Assembly (NCBI RefSeq): GCF_900119825.1
Contig: NZ_FPKR01000012.1
Span: 1-64,000, forward strand
Length of the DNA: 64,000 nucleotides
Reading direction: 5' to 3'
DNA from: Chitinimonas taiwanensis DSM 18899
GTDB lineage: Bacteria; Pseudomonadota; Gammaproteobacteria; Burkholderiales; Chitinimonadaceae
The notes beneath the pieces were generated by a model, which was not told the DNA's origin, searched no databases, and saw only the letters and a program-made list of their open reading frames with translations. This document shows positions 9,141-17,872 of this stretch, one piece after another. A program made the translations under genes and the position numbers. Every line of letters begins with the position of its first letter. Position 1 is the first letter of the stretch.

Positions 9141-10109
9141 GTGACCATCGAATTCGTCAAAACCGTTACCGCCGCCGATATGCAAGCCGTGGATGCACTG
9201 ATCCGCGATCGCCTTCACTCCGAGGTGGTACTGGTACGCCAGGTTGCGGAATACATCATCTCCTCGGGCGGCAAGCGCCTGCGCCCCATACTGACCCTGC
9301 TGTCCGCCAAGGCGCTGGCTTACGAAGGCCAGCACCATATCGAGTTGGCCGCCGTCGTGGAGTTCATCCACACCGCCACTCTGCTGCACGATGATGTGGT
9401 GGACGAATCCAGCCTGCGCCGCGGCCGCGATACCGCCAATGCGCTATTTGGCAATGCCGCCAGCGTGCTGGTCGGGGACTTCCTGTACTCGCGCGCCTTC
9501 CAGATGATGGTGGGCGTGAATGATATGCGGGTGATGCAGGTACTGGCCGATGCGACCAATGTGATCGCTGAGGGCGAGGTGCTGCAACTGATGAATATCG
9601 GCGATGCCGAGCTCGATGAGTCCGCCTACCTGAAGGTGATCCGCTACAAGACCGCCAAGCTGTTCGAAGCCGCCGCGCGCCTGGGTGCGCTGCTGACCCA
9701 GCAGGACGAGCAGACCGAAACGGCTATGGCCAGCTACGGCATGCACCTGGGTACGGCCTTCCAGATCGTCGACGATGTGCTCGATTACTCGGGCGAGGCC
9801 ACCGAGATCGGCAAGAACCTCGGTGATGATCTAGCCGAGGGCAAGTGCACACTGCCGCTGATTCACGCCATGCGTCTCGGCACGCCCGAGCAGGCGCAGG
9901 TGGTGCGCGACGCGATCGTGCATGCGCAACGCGAGAATTTCCCGGCCGTGCTAGCGGCCGTACAAGGCAGCGGCGCGCTGGCGGCCGCCCTGAGTGCGGC
10001 ACACGCCGAAGCGCAGCTGGCACTGGATGCCATTGCCAGCCTGCCCGACAACCCAGCCAGCCAAGCCTTGCGCGCCCTGGCCCGGGTGGCGGTAGAAAGA
10101 AACAGTTAA
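9141..10109 (+). CDS. ispB: Octaprenyl diphosphate synthase
   Basis: A 322-residue trans-isoprenyl diphosphate synthase that elongates FPP to the ubiquinone side chain. The two aspartate-rich motifs are LLHDDVVDESSLRRG (near residue 84) and FQIVDDVLDYSG (near 211). GGKRLRP near 52 is the conserved substrate-binding motif. A small residue occupies the position before the first motif, which fits a long-chain product. The start is GTG at 9141. It is divergent from rplU, the usual arrangement in Beta- and Gammaproteobacteria. Chain length (C40) is inferred from the group, not from the sequence. Confidence 0.95.
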   Translation: MTIEFVKTVTAADMQAVDALIRDRLHSEVVLVRQVAEYIISSGGKRLRPILTLLSAKALAYEGQHHIELAAVVEFIHTATLLHDDVVDESSLRRGRDTANALFGNAASVLVGDFLYSRAFQMMVGVNDMRVMQVLADATNVIAEGEVLQLMNIGDAELDESAYLKVIRYKTAKLFEAAARLGALLTQQDEQTETAMASYGMHLGTAFQIVDDVLDYSGEATEIGKNLGDDLAEGKCTLPLIHAMRLGTPEQAQVVRDAIVHAQRENFPAVLAAVQGSGALAAALSAAHAEAQLALDAIASLPDNPASQALRALARVAVERNS

Positions 10110-10122
10110 GCACGCCAAGGGC

Positions 10123-10151
10123 TTTACAGCCCGCGGTCGAGTCGCCATAAT
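10123..10151 (+). promoter_or_regulatory. Promoter of the tRNA-Pro gene
   Basis: TTTACA (10123-10128), 17 bp, then CATAAT (10146-10151). It lies just after ispB and 14 bp before the tRNA 5' end, a reasonable sigma70 match. Confidence 0.6.
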
Positions 10152-10164
10152 GCGCGACTCATTT

Positions 10165-10241
10165 CGGCGTGTAGCGCAGCCTGGTAGCGCACTTGCTTCG
10201 GGAGCAAGGGGTCGGAGGTTCGAATCCTCTCACGCCGACCA
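10165..10241 (+). tRNA. proK: tRNA-Pro, anticodon CGG
   Basis: This 77-nt cloverleaf has acceptor CGGCGTG / CACGCCG, anticodon stem CTTGC / GCAAG with loop TTCGGGA (anticodon CGG, decoding CCG), T-arm GGAGGTTCGAATCCTCT and an encoded ACCA end. The C at the first position and A at the discriminator position are typical of proline tRNAs. Confidence 0.97.
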
Positions 10242-10246
10242 AATAC

Positions 10247-10277
10247 AAAAAGCCGACGCGCCAGCGTCGGCTTTTTT
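10247..10277 (+). terminator. Terminator after tRNA-Pro
   Basis: A 9-bp stem (AGCCGACGC / GCGTCGGCT) with a 4-nt loop is followed by TTTTTT, immediately downstream of the tRNA. Confidence 0.9.
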
Positions 10278-10333
10278 CATGTCTGCATGCGCAACTGTCC
10301 AGCAGATGATCAGCATGCTGCATTTCCTACCCA

Positions 10334-10372
10334 TAAAAAAAGTTCCCGCCGATCCGAAGACCTAAGCGGGAA
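10334..10372 (-). terminator. Terminator after gabD
   Basis: On the minus strand TTCCCGC and its complement GCGGGAA enclose a 15-nt loop and are followed by CTTTTTTTATG. It lies about 60 bp beyond the gabD stop and would end the GABA operon. Confidence 0.75.
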
Positions 10373-10433
10373 GAGGAGGAGGAAATGGTTCGCGTCCGAG
10401 TGCAACGCGATTGGTGTAATCCTAACGCCGAAG

Positions 10434-11888
10434 TTACATTCCTGCAAGGCAAAGGTACTTGATTTCCAAGTAATCCTCGATGCCATGACGTGAACCTTCG
10501 CGGCCCAGACCCGACTGCTTGACGCCGCCGAACGGCGCCACCTCGGTGGAAATCAGCCCGGAATTGACGCCGACCATGCCGTATTCCAGCGCCTCGCCAA
10601 CCCGGAAAGCCCGCGCCAGATCACGGGTGTAGAAGTAGGAAGCCAGGCCGAACTCGGTATCGTTGGCGCGCTCGATCACCTCTTGTTCAGTCTCGAACTT
10701 GAAGAGCGGCGCCAGCGGGCCGAAGGTCTCTTCACGCGCTACCTTCATTTCGGCGGTCACGCCGGTCACGATGGTCGGCTCGAAGAAGCTGTGGCCGAGT
10801 GCATGGCGCTTGCCACCCGCAATGACCTTGCCGCCCTTGGCCAGCGCGTCAGCGATGTGCTCCTCGACCTTCTCGACCGCCTTGGTATCGATCATCGGCC
10901 CCTGGGTCACGCCGGCTTCCAGGCCATTGCCCACCTTGAGCTTGCCGACGGCCGTGGCCAGCTTCTCGGCGAAGACGTCGTACACGCCAGCCTGCACATA
11001 CAGGCGGTTCGCGCACACGCAGGTCTGGCCGGCATTGCGGTACTTGGAAGCAATCGCGCCCTCGACCGCAGCGTCGAGATCCGCATCATCGAAGACGATG
11101 AAGGGCGCGTTGCCGCCCAGCTCCAGCGACACCTTCTTTACCGTCGGCGCGCAGGCGGCCGCCAGCTGGCGGCCGATCTCGGTCGAGCCGGTGAAGGTGA
11201 ACTTACGCACGGTGGGATTACTGGTCAGCTCGGCGCCGATCTCGGCCGCCGAGCCGGTCAGCACATTGAATACCCCGGCCGGCACGCCAGCACGATGAGC
11301 AAGCTCGGCCATGGCCAGCGCCGATAACGGCGTCTGCGAGGCGGGCTTGATCACGATAGGGCAACCGGCAGCCAGCGCAGGACCGGCCTTGCGGGTAATC
11401 ATCGCATTGGGGAAATTCCACGGTGTGACCGCAGCACAGACACCGATAGGCTGCTTGATGGCCAGCAGGCGGCGATCGCCCAGCGTGGCCGGAATGGTCT
11501 CGCCATACACGCGCTTAGCTTCTTCGGCGAACCATTCGAGGAAGGAAGCGCCATAGGCGATCTCACCCTTGGCTTCGGTCAGCGGCTTGCCTTGCTCCAC
11601 GGTCAGGATGGCGGCCAGATCATCCTGATTGGCCATCATCAGATCGAAGAACTTGCGCAGGATGGCGGCGCGGTCTTTCGCGGTACGCGCCTTCCAGGCC
11701 GGCCAAGCCTTATCAGCCGCAGCGATGGCGCGTCGGGTCTCGGCCGTGCCCATTTTGGGCACCTGGGCGATGATCTCGCCAGTGGCCGGATTGTTCACCG
11801 CCAGGGTAGCGCCGGAATCGGCATCGCACCATTGGCCATCGATATAGCACTGCTGCTTGAGCAGGCTGGGGTCTTTCAGATTCAGCAC
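10434..11888 (-). CDS. gabD: Succinate-semialdehyde dehydrogenase (NAD(P)+)
   Basis: This 484-residue aldehyde dehydrogenase oxidises succinate semialdehyde to succinate, the last step of GABA breakdown. It has [31 protein letters not shown] (catalytic Glu) near residue 255, the nucleophile motif NAGQTCVCANR near 285-290 and the end motif YGMVGVN...GVKQSGLGREGSRHGIEDYLE, the GabD type. The second cysteine two residues after the catalytic one is also typical of SSADH. The start chosen is GTG at 11888, which has GGGAG 7 nt upstream and matches the family length of about 482. It lies 54 bp after gabT and is probably co-transcribed. Confidence 0.93.
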   Translation of the reverse strand: MLNLKDPSLLKQQCYIDGQWCDADSGATLAVNNPATGEIIAQVPKMGTAETRRAIAAADKAWPAWKARTAKDRAAILRKFFDLMMANQDDLAAILTVEQGKPLTEAKGEIAYGASFLEWFAEEAKRVYGETIPATLGDRRLLAIKQPIGVCAAVTPWNFPNAMITRKAGPALAAGCPIVIKPASQTPLSALAMAELAHRAGVPAGVFNVLTGSAAEIGAELTSNPTVRKFTFTGSTEIGRQLAAACAPTVKKVSLELGGNAPFIVFDDADLDAAVEGAIASKYRNAGQTCVCANRLYVQAGVYDVFAEKLATAVGKLKVGNGLEAGVTQGPMIDTKAVEKVEEHIADALAKGGKVIAGGKRHALGHSFFEPTIVTGVTAEMKVAREETFGPLAPLFKFETEQEVIERANDTEFGLASYFYTRDLARAFRVGEALEYGMVGVNSGLISTEVAPFGGVKQSGLGREGSRHGIEDYLEIKYLCLAGM

Positions 11889-11942
11889 GGGCAACTCCCA
11901 GGGCAAGCGGTTTGGCGGCCGGTCAGTGCCGGCCGCGATCAA

Positions 11943-13205
11943 TCAGGCCTTCAGCGCAGCGTCGAGGATATCGAGCGCCTCAGCGAACACCGCGTCTTCA
12001 ATGGTCAGCGGGGCGAGGAAACGGATCACATTCGAGTACACGCCACAGGTGAGCAGGATCAGGCCGCGCTTCATCGCCTCGGTCTGTACCTTCTTGGCAA
12101 AGTCGGCATCCGGCTCATGGCTGCCCGGCTTGTTGAATTCGACGGCCACCATAAAGCCCAGGCCACGCACATCGGCGATCTGCGGCACGGCGCTCTTCAG
12201 GCTGTTCAGTCTTTCCTTCAGCGCGGCGCCCAGGCGTTCGGCGCGGGCATTCAGCTGCTCTTCCTCGATCACTTCCAGCACGGCCAGCGCGGCCGCCACG
12301 GCCAGCGGGCTACCCGCATAGGTGCCACCCAGGCCACCCGGGGCGGCGGCGTCCATCAGCTCGGCACGGCCGGTCAGCGCGGAAAGCGGGAAGCCGCCGG
12401 CCAGGCTCTTGGCCATAGTCACCAGGTCGGCTTTCACCGCATGGTGTTCCATGGCGAAGGTCTTGCCGGTACGGGCAAAGCCGGTCTGGATTTCATCCGC
12501 GATCAGCAGGATGCCGTGTTCGTCGCAGATCTTGCGCAGACCGGCCATCAGCTCGGCCGGCACCACATAGAAACCACCCTCACCCTGTACTGGCTCGATG
12601 ATGATGGCCGCCACGCGCTTGGGATCCACATCGGCCTTGAACAGGTGCTGCACATACTTGAGCGAATCGGCCACCGACACCCCGTGCACCGGGAAGGGGG
12701 CGTGGAAGACATCGGCCGGCATCGGGCCGAAGTTGATCTTGTAGGGGTTGACCTTACCGGTCAGCGCCATGCCCATCAGGGTGCGGCCATGGAAGGCGCC
12801 CGAGAAGGCGATGATGCCGCTGCGACCGGTGGCAGCACGCGCCACCTTGACCGCGTTTTCCACCGCTTCGGCACCGGTAGTGAAGAAGGCGGTCTTCTTC
12901 GGGCCGTCGATCGGGACGATCTCGTTCAGCTTCTCAGCCAGGCGCACATAGCCCTCATAGGGCACTACCTGGTAGCAGGTGTGGCTGAACGCATCCAACT
13001 GCGCCTTGACCGCGGCCGTCACCTTGGGGTGACGATGGCCGGTGTTGAGCACGGCAATACCGGCGGCGAAGTCGATGAAGCGCCGACCTTCCGCATCCCA
13101 CAGCAGGCTGTTTTCGGCGCGTTCGGCGAAGAAATCACCCAGCACCCCCACACCGCGCGGTGTGGCGGCCAGACGGCGGGCGTGGAGATCGGCGTTCTTG
13201 GACAT
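11943..13205 (-). CDS. gabT: 4-aminobutyrate aminotransferase
   Basis: A 420-residue class III PLP aminotransferase that converts GABA and 2-oxoglutarate to succinate semialdehyde and glutamate. Visible are FFTTGAEAVENAVKVAR, AFSGAFHGRTLMGMALTGK, IIEPVQGEGGFYVVP, LIADEIQTGFARTGK and the PLP lysine motif VTMAKSLAGGFPLSALTGR. The pattern is that of bacterial GabT rather than ornithine transaminase. The ATG at 13205 (MSKNADLHARR) has AAGGA about 9 nt upstream; a longer reading from GTG at 13250 has no support. The paired palindromes just upstream suggest local regulation. Confidence 0.93.
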   Translation of the reverse strand: MSKNADLHARRLAATPRGVGVLGDFFAERAENSLLWDAEGRRFIDFAAGIAVLNTGHRHPKVTAAVKAQLDAFSHTCYQVVPYEGYVRLAEKLNEIVPIDGPKKTAFFTTGAEAVENAVKVARAATGRSGIIAFSGAFHGRTLMGMALTGKVNPYKINFGPMPADVFHAPFPVHGVSVADSLKYVQHLFKADVDPKRVAAIIIEPVQGEGGFYVVPAELMAGLRKICDEHGILLIADEIQTGFARTGKTFAMEHHAVKADLVTMAKSLAGGFPLSALTGRAELMDAAAPGGLGGTYAGSPLAVAAALAVLEVIEEEQLNARAERLGAALKERLNSLKSAVPQIADVRGLGFMVAVEFNKPGSHEPDADFAKKVQTEAMKRGLILLTCGVYSNVIRFLAPLTIEDAVFAEALDILDAALKA

Positions 13206-13246
13206 GATGGAATCCTTGTGGGTCGGTTTGCGTGGGTGGAATTTAA

Positions 13247-13293
13247 TCACAAGCGGTGAATAAATTCACCACAAGCGATGAATTTAATCATCG
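13247..13293 (-). promoter_or_regulatory. Candidate double operator upstream of gabT
   Basis: Two palindromes lie 42-88 bp before the gabT ATG: GGTGAATAAATTCACC (13255-13270) and CGATGAATTTAATCATCG (13276-13293). Their centres are 22 bp apart, about two helical turns. The same interval is also a direct repeat of period 22 (TCACAAGCGGTGAAT and CCACAAGCGATGAAT). This is the layout of a cooperative dimer-binding site for a repressor or activator of gabT-gabD. No regulator gene lies nearby and the protein is unknown. Confidence 0.6.
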
Positions 13294-13328
13294 CTGCATT
13301 GCAACATCCAATCGCTTGATTCCAATGA

Positions 13329-13352
13329 CAAAGGGCAGCTTACGCTGCCCCC
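13329..13352 (-). terminator. Terminator after patD
   Basis: The minus strand has a 7-bp stem (GGGCAGC / GCTGCCC) with a GTAA loop followed by TTTGTCATT. It lies 24 bp past the patD stop. The U-run is short, so termination may be partial. It separates the importer-patD unit from gabT-gabD. Confidence 0.6.
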
Positions 13353-13375
13353 AAAGCCACCCTGCCCTGCGCTGG

Positions 13376-14800
13376 TTAGTTCTTCACCATCACATGCCGC
13401 ACGCAGCTGTAGTCCTCCAGCGCGTAGACCGACATATCCTTGCCGTAGCCGGACTTCTTCATTCCGCCGTGTGGCATCTCGTTCACCAGCATGAAGTGGG
13501 TATTGATCCAGGTGCAGCCGTACTGGAGCTGGGCGGCAGTCTGCATCGCCTTGGACACATCGCGCGTCCACACCGAGCTGGCCAGGCCATATTCGGAGTC
13601 ATTCGCCCAACTCACCGCCTGCTCGACTGCGTCGAAACGGGTCACCGACACCACCGGGCCGAACACCTCCTTGCGCACGATCTCATCCTGCTGACGTGCG
13701 CCGGCAATCACGGTTGGCTCGAAGAAGAAGCCGCGCCCGGCGCCGAGCTTACCGCCGGCCGTCACCTCGATATGCGACTCGGCCGCCGCGCGTTCAACAA
13801 AGCTGGCCACGCGCTTGCGCTGGCGTTCCGAGATCAGCGGGCCCATTTCCACGCCTTCCAGATGCTGATCGCCAAACTTGATGCTGGCCACCGCGCTGGA
13901 CAGATCGGCGACCAGCTTGTCGTAGATCTTCGGTCCGGCATAGATGCGGCAGGCGGCCGTGCAGTCCTGGCCCGCGTTGTAGTAGCCGAAGGTACGGATA
14001 CCAGCCACCACCTCGTCGAGGTCGGCATCGTCGAACACGATGACCGGCGCCTTGCCGCCCAGCTCCAGATGGGTGCGTTTGAGCGATTTGGAAGCCGTCT
14101 CCAGTATCTTCTGCCCGGTCGATACATCCCCGGTCAGCGAGATCATGCGCACCTCGGGCTGCGAGATCAGCGGCGAGCCGACCGTATCGCCGCGCCCGCA
14201 CACCACATTCACCACCCCGGCCGGGAAGATGTCGGCCAGCAGCTCGGCCAGCTTCAGCGTCGTCAGCGGCGTCTGCTCGGATGGCTTGATCACCACGGTA
14301 TTGCCGGCGGCGATGGCTGGGGCAATCTTCCAGGCCGCCATCATCAGCGGGTAGTTCCACGGCGCGATGCTGGCCACCACGCCGAGTGGATCGCGACGGA
14401 TCATGCTGGTGTGGCCGGGCAGGTATTCGCCGGCCAGCGCACCCATCTGGTTGCGCACGGCGCCGGCAAAGAAGCGGAAGACATCGGCCACGGCCGGGAT
14501 TTCATCGTTGAGGGCAAACAGATAAGGCTTGCCGCAGTTCAGCGACTCGATGCGCGCGAACTCGGTCGCGCGCGACTCGATCGCGTCAGCCAGCTTAAGT
14601 AGCAGCGTCGCCTTGTCCTTGGGCGTGCTGCGCCCCCAGCTGGCAAAGGCCGCCTGGGCGGCCGCCACCGCGGCCTGCACCTGTTCGAGCGAAGCCTCGG
14701 CCACCCGCGCGATCACCTCGCCGGTAGCTGGATTCAACACCTCCTCGATTTCACCCTCGCCGGCGACGAACTGGCCATTGATCAACAGTTGGGTATTCAT
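13376..14800 (-). CDS. patD: Gamma-aminobutyraldehyde dehydrogenase (PatD/YdcW-like)
   Basis: This 474-residue aldehyde dehydrogenase has the same length as E. coli PatD. It oxidises 4-aminobutanal, from putrescine transamination, to GABA. Motifs are [36 protein letters not shown] with the catalytic Glu near 245, [13 protein letters not shown] with the nucleophilic Cys near 280, and [24 protein letters not shown] at the end. Substrate assignment rests on the YdcW-like sequence pattern and on its place directly after a YdcSTUV-type polyamine importer, as in E. coli. It starts 70 bp after the last permease gene. A betaine-aldehyde-type substrate cannot be excluded. Confidence 0.85.
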   Translation of the reverse strand: MNTQLLINGQFVAGEGEIEEVLNPATGEVIARVAEASLEQVQAAVAAAQAAFASWGRSTPKDKATLLLKLADAIESRATEFARIESLNCGKPYLFALNDEIPAVADVFRFFAGAVRNQMGALAGEYLPGHTSMIRRDPLGVVASIAPWNYPLMMAAWKIAPAIAAGNTVVIKPSEQTPLTTLKLAELLADIFPAGVVNVVCGRGDTVGSPLISQPEVRMISLTGDVSTGQKILETASKSLKRTHLELGGKAPVIVFDDADLDEVVAGIRTFGYYNAGQDCTAACRIYAGPKIYDKLVADLSSAVASIKFGDQHLEGVEMGPLISERQRKRVASFVERAAAESHIEVTAGGKLGAGRGFFFEPTVIAGARQQDEIVRKEVFGPVVSVTRFDAVEQAVSWANDSEYGLASSVWTRDVSKAMQTAAQLQYGCTWINTHFMLVNEMPHGGMKKSGYGKDMSVYALEDYSCVRHVMVKN

Positions 14801-14870
14801 TGCAGCGCTCCTGTGCGGGATAAGAACGGGCGGGGCCAGCAGCGCCCTGCCCGCTTCGATACGAATGCAT

Positions 14871-15698
14871 TCACTTGCCGCTGCCGGCCACGGCCTCGGT
14901 GCCCTGGGTCAGCTTCCAGGCCAGCAGAATCGGCCCCATGGTCAGCAGCATCACCAGCATGGCCACCACATTGGTGATGGGTACATCGCGCGGCCGGCCG
15001 AGCTGGTTCAGCAGCCAGATCGGCAGCGTCTTCTCATGTCCGGCGGTAAAGGTGGTGACGATGATTTCGTCGAAACTGAGCGCGAAGGCCAGCACGCCGC
15101 CCGCCAGCAGCGCGGTAGCGATCTGCGGCAGCACCACATGGCGGAAGGTCTGCAGGCTGTCAGCGCCCAGGTCCATCGAGGCCTCCACCAGGCTGTAGGG
15201 CATGCGCCGAAAGCGCGCGATCACATTGTTGTACACGACCACCATGCAGAAGGTGGCGTGGCCGATCAGGATGGTCCAGAAGTTCGGATCGACCTCGGCC
15301 AGCTTGAAGGTGGACAGCAGTGCGATGCCGGTCACAATGCCGGGCAAGGCAATCGGCAGGCTGAGCATGACGGTGATCGCATCGCGGCCAAGGAAGTTAC
15401 GCCGATACAGCGCGGCCGCGGCCAGGCCGCCCAGTAGCAGGGCCAGCAGGGTGGCGCCACTGGCCACTTTCAACGATAGCCAGATCGCCTGCAGCACATC
15501 CTCGCGCGCCAGCGCGGCTTCGAACCAGTGCAGGGTGAAGCCCTGTAGCGGGAAGCTGAAGGCGGATGCCTCGGTATTGAAGGCATACAAGCACACCACC
15601 ACGAGCGGGAAATGCAGGAAGAGCAGCCCGCCCCAGGCCAGTCCGCGCAACCAGAGCGGCGCTGCGGGCTGCATGCCGCTGGCGGTATCAGAGCGCAT
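14871..15698 (-). CDS. ydcV: Polyamine-type ABC transporter permease (YdcV/PotC-like)
   Basis: The 275-residue inner-membrane permease has about six hydrophobic helices. The EAA coupling loop is visible as [33 protein letters not shown]. It is the second permease of a spermidine/putrescine family importer. Its start overlaps the end of ydcU by 11 bp, so the two are translationally coupled. Gene order S-T-U-V followed by patD is that of E. coli ydcSTUVW. Confidence 0.88.
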   Translation of the reverse strand: MRSDTASGMQPAAPLWLRGLAWGGLLFLHFPLVVVCLYAFNTEASAFSFPLQGFTLHWFEAALAREDVLQAIWLSLKVASGATLLALLLGGLAAAALYRRNFLGRDAITVMLSLPIALPGIVTGIALLSTFKLAEVDPNFWTILIGHATFCMVVVYNNVIARFRRMPYSLVEASMDLGADSLQTFRHVVLPQIATALLAGGVLAFALSFDEIIVTTFTAGHEKTLPIWLLNQLGRPRDVPITNVVAMLVMLLTMGPILLAWKLTQGTEAVAGSGK

Positions 15699-16659
15699 CG
15701 AAAGCTCCCAGACGTTTGGCCAGGGCCAGGTAGACGGTGATGATCACGATGGGTACCACGGTAAACGCGGCGGCCATGGGAATATTCCCGATCGAGCCCT
15801 GCATGGTGTAAACCATATTGCCGATGAAATAGCCGCTCGGCCCGACCAGGGTGGGGATGATGTAGTCGCCCAGCGTGAGGCTGAAGGTGAAGATGGAACC
15901 GGCCACCACGCCTGGGAAGGCCAGCGGCAGCAGCACGGTACGGAAGGTCTGCGCCGGCGTGGCACCCAGATCGCTGGAGGCCTGCAGCAGGGATGGCGGC
16001 ACCCGCTCCAGCGCAGCCTGGGTGGGCAGGATCATGAAGGGCAGCCAGATATAGGTAAACACCAGGAAGCGACCGAGATTGCTGGTGGATAGCGAGCTGC
16101 CGCCGATTACCGGCAGGGCCAGAATCGCCTCCAACACACCGTTCAGACCGAGCGCACCAATCAGCCAGTACACGATGCCACCCTTGGCCAGAATCACCGT
16201 CCAGGAATAGGCCTTGACGATATAGCTGGCCCACATGGGCAGCATGACCGCGATATACCAGACGCCTTTCCAGCGCCCGTGCACATAGCGCGCCATATAG
16301 TAGGCGATAGGGAAAGCCAGCAGCGCGCTGGCCAGGGTGACCGCGCTGGCCATGCCCAGGGTGCGCAGCACGATATCGATATTCGCGCCGAACAATGGAT
16401 TGGATGGGTCGGCAATCGCGCGGAAATTATCCAGGGTCAGCTCAGGACTGACCGCCATGGTGAAGTCGTCGAAGGTGTAGAAGGCCTGCGCGAGCAGGGC
16501 CAGCAGCGAGCCGAGGTAGATGACCCCAAACCACAGCAGCGGCGGCGCCAGCAGCAGGAAGAGCGTGAGAGTGCTGCGCCGGTAAAGCAGCGTGGACAGC
16601 TGCACACGCCAGCGCGCCAAGTGCGTCGGTGGGGTCAAGGTCAGGCTTGCACTTGCCAT
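15688..16659 (-). CDS. ydcU: Polyamine-type ABC transporter permease (YdcU/PotB-like)
   Basis: The 323-residue first permease has an N-terminal membrane segment ([21 protein letters not shown], about 30-52) and several further helices. The coupling loop is [32 protein letters not shown]. It partners YdcV in the membrane and YdcT on the cytoplasmic side. It is only 3 bp downstream of ydcT and overlaps ydcV. The family imports spermidine/putrescine-like cations; the exact substrate is inferred from the operon. Confidence 0.88.
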   Translation of the reverse strand: MASASLTLTPPTHLARWRVQLSTLLYRRSTLTLFLLLAPPLLWFGVIYLGSLLALLAQAFYTFDDFTMAVSPELTLDNFRAIADPSNPLFGANIDIVLRTLGMASAVTLASALLAFPIAYYMARYVHGRWKGVWYIAVMLPMWASYIVKAYSWTVILAKGGIVYWLIGALGLNGVLEAILALPVIGGSSLSTSNLGRFLVFTYIWLPFMILPTQAALERVPPSLLQASSDLGATPAQTFRTVLLPLAFPGVVAGSIFTFSLTLGDYIIPTLVGPSGYFIGNMVYTMQGSIGNIPMAAAFTVVPIVIITVYLALAKRLGAFDAL

Positions 16660-16662
16660 GAT

Positions 16663-17679
16663 CTAGCCCTGCTCGCTCAGCCAGACCATGGCCTCGGGCG
16701 CCCAAGCAAGGCGCACCGCGCTGCCGGGCTCGGGCCGGTACTGGGCGAGCGTCTGGCCATTCGGCACTGCCACGGCCAGGCGCTGTCCGCCGGCCACCTC
16801 CACCTCGAAGCGGCTGACGGCGCCGTGGTACTGGATGTCCAGCACCTGGCCGGGCAGCTGCAGGCCAGCGCCGTGCTCGCTGAGGAAGTAAATCTGCTCG
16901 GGGCGAATCGCACAGGCCTGCGCGCGTCCGGTCAAGGTCTCGGCCAGCGCAGCGGGCAGCACATTCGCACCGCCGACGAAATCGGCCACGAAGGCGGTGC
17001 GCGGCTGGGTGTACAGCTGCTGCGGGCTATCTACCTGCTCGATACGGCCCTTATTGAACACCGCCACCCGGTCCGACATCGACAGCGCCTCACCCTGATC
17101 ATGGGTCACATAGATAAAGGTGATGCCGAGCTGCTTTTGCAGCGCCTTCAATTCACTCTGCATGGCCTCGCGCAGCTTGAGGTCGAGCGCGCCCAACGGT
17201 TCGTCCAACAGCAAGACGCGCGGCTGGTTGATCAGCGCGCGCGCCAGCGCCACCCGCTGGCGCTGGCCGCCCGACAAGGCAGCCGGTTTACGCATGCCAT
17301 AGTCGGCCAGCTTGACCATGGCCAGCATCTGCTCGGCGCGCGCCAGGCGTGTGGACTTGGCCACGCCCTTCACCATCAGGCCATAGGCCACGTTATCCAG
17401 CACGCTCATATGCGGGAACAGCGCGTAGTCCTGGAACACGGTATTCACATCGCGCAGATAGGGCGGCACGCCGGCCGCCTCCTGGCCATGAATGCGCAGA
17501 CTGCCGGCGCTCGGTTGCTCGAAGCCGGCGATCAAACGCAAGCAGGTGGTCTTGCCCGAGCCGGATGGGCCGAGCATGGAGAAGAACTCGCCATCGGCGA
17601 TGGCCAGGCTGACATTGTCGACCGCGCGCACCGCATCGTAGTGACGGCTGATCTGGCTGAATTCAACGGCTAAGGTCAT
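16663..17679 (-). CDS. ydcT: Polyamine-type ABC transporter ATP-binding protein (YdcT/PotA-like)
   Basis: The 338-residue ATPase has Walker A GPSGSGKTT near residues 36-44, Q-loop NTVFQDYALFPHMSV, signature LSGGQRQRVALARAL, Walker B RVLLLDEPLGALD and the H-loop IYVTHDQGEA. The C-terminal about 100 residues form a TOBE domain (ACAIRPEQIYFLSEHG). It energises the two permeases. A 193-bp gap with a strong hairpin separates it from the binding-protein gene, which often lowers expression relative to that gene. Confidence 0.92.
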   Translation of the reverse strand: MTLAVEFSQISRHYDAVRAVDNVSLAIADGEFFSMLGPSGSGKTTCLRLIAGFEQPSAGSLRIHGQEAAGVPPYLRDVNTVFQDYALFPHMSVLDNVAYGLMVKGVAKSTRLARAEQMLAMVKLADYGMRKPAALSGGQRQRVALARALINQPRVLLLDEPLGALDLKLREAMQSELKALQKQLGITFIYVTHDQGEALSMSDRVAVFNKGRIEQVDSPQQLYTQPRTAFVADFVGGANVLPAALAETLTGRAQACAIRPEQIYFLSEHGAGLQLPGQVLDIQYHGAVSRFEVEVAGGQRLAVAVPNGQTLAQYRPEPGSAVRLAWAPEAMVWLSEQG

Positions 17680-17747
17680 GGGTACATTTCAGCTGGCCAA
17701 GGCTTGCGTCAGCCGTGGCAGCAGATTTCAGGAGGAAACAAGAAACA

Positions 17748-17785
17748 TCCCGGCCGGCTGGCGCGCCGCGCTGGCACGGCCGGGA
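17748..17785 (-). other. Intercistronic hairpin between ydcS and ydcT
   Basis: A 9-bp inverted repeat (TCCCGGCCG / CGGCCGGGA) lies in the 193-bp gap after the binding-protein gene. On the minus strand TGTTTCTTGTTTCC follows. It may be a partial terminator or an mRNA 3'-end protector that makes ydcS more abundant than the rest of the operon. Confidence 0.55.
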
Positions 17786-17872
17786 CCAAAGACAGCCCGG
17801 GGAGCATCCGCCGGACTGCCGAGCGCTACGTCAGCCTGGGCGCACCCGTGCAGCACGGGTACGCCCCTGGCA

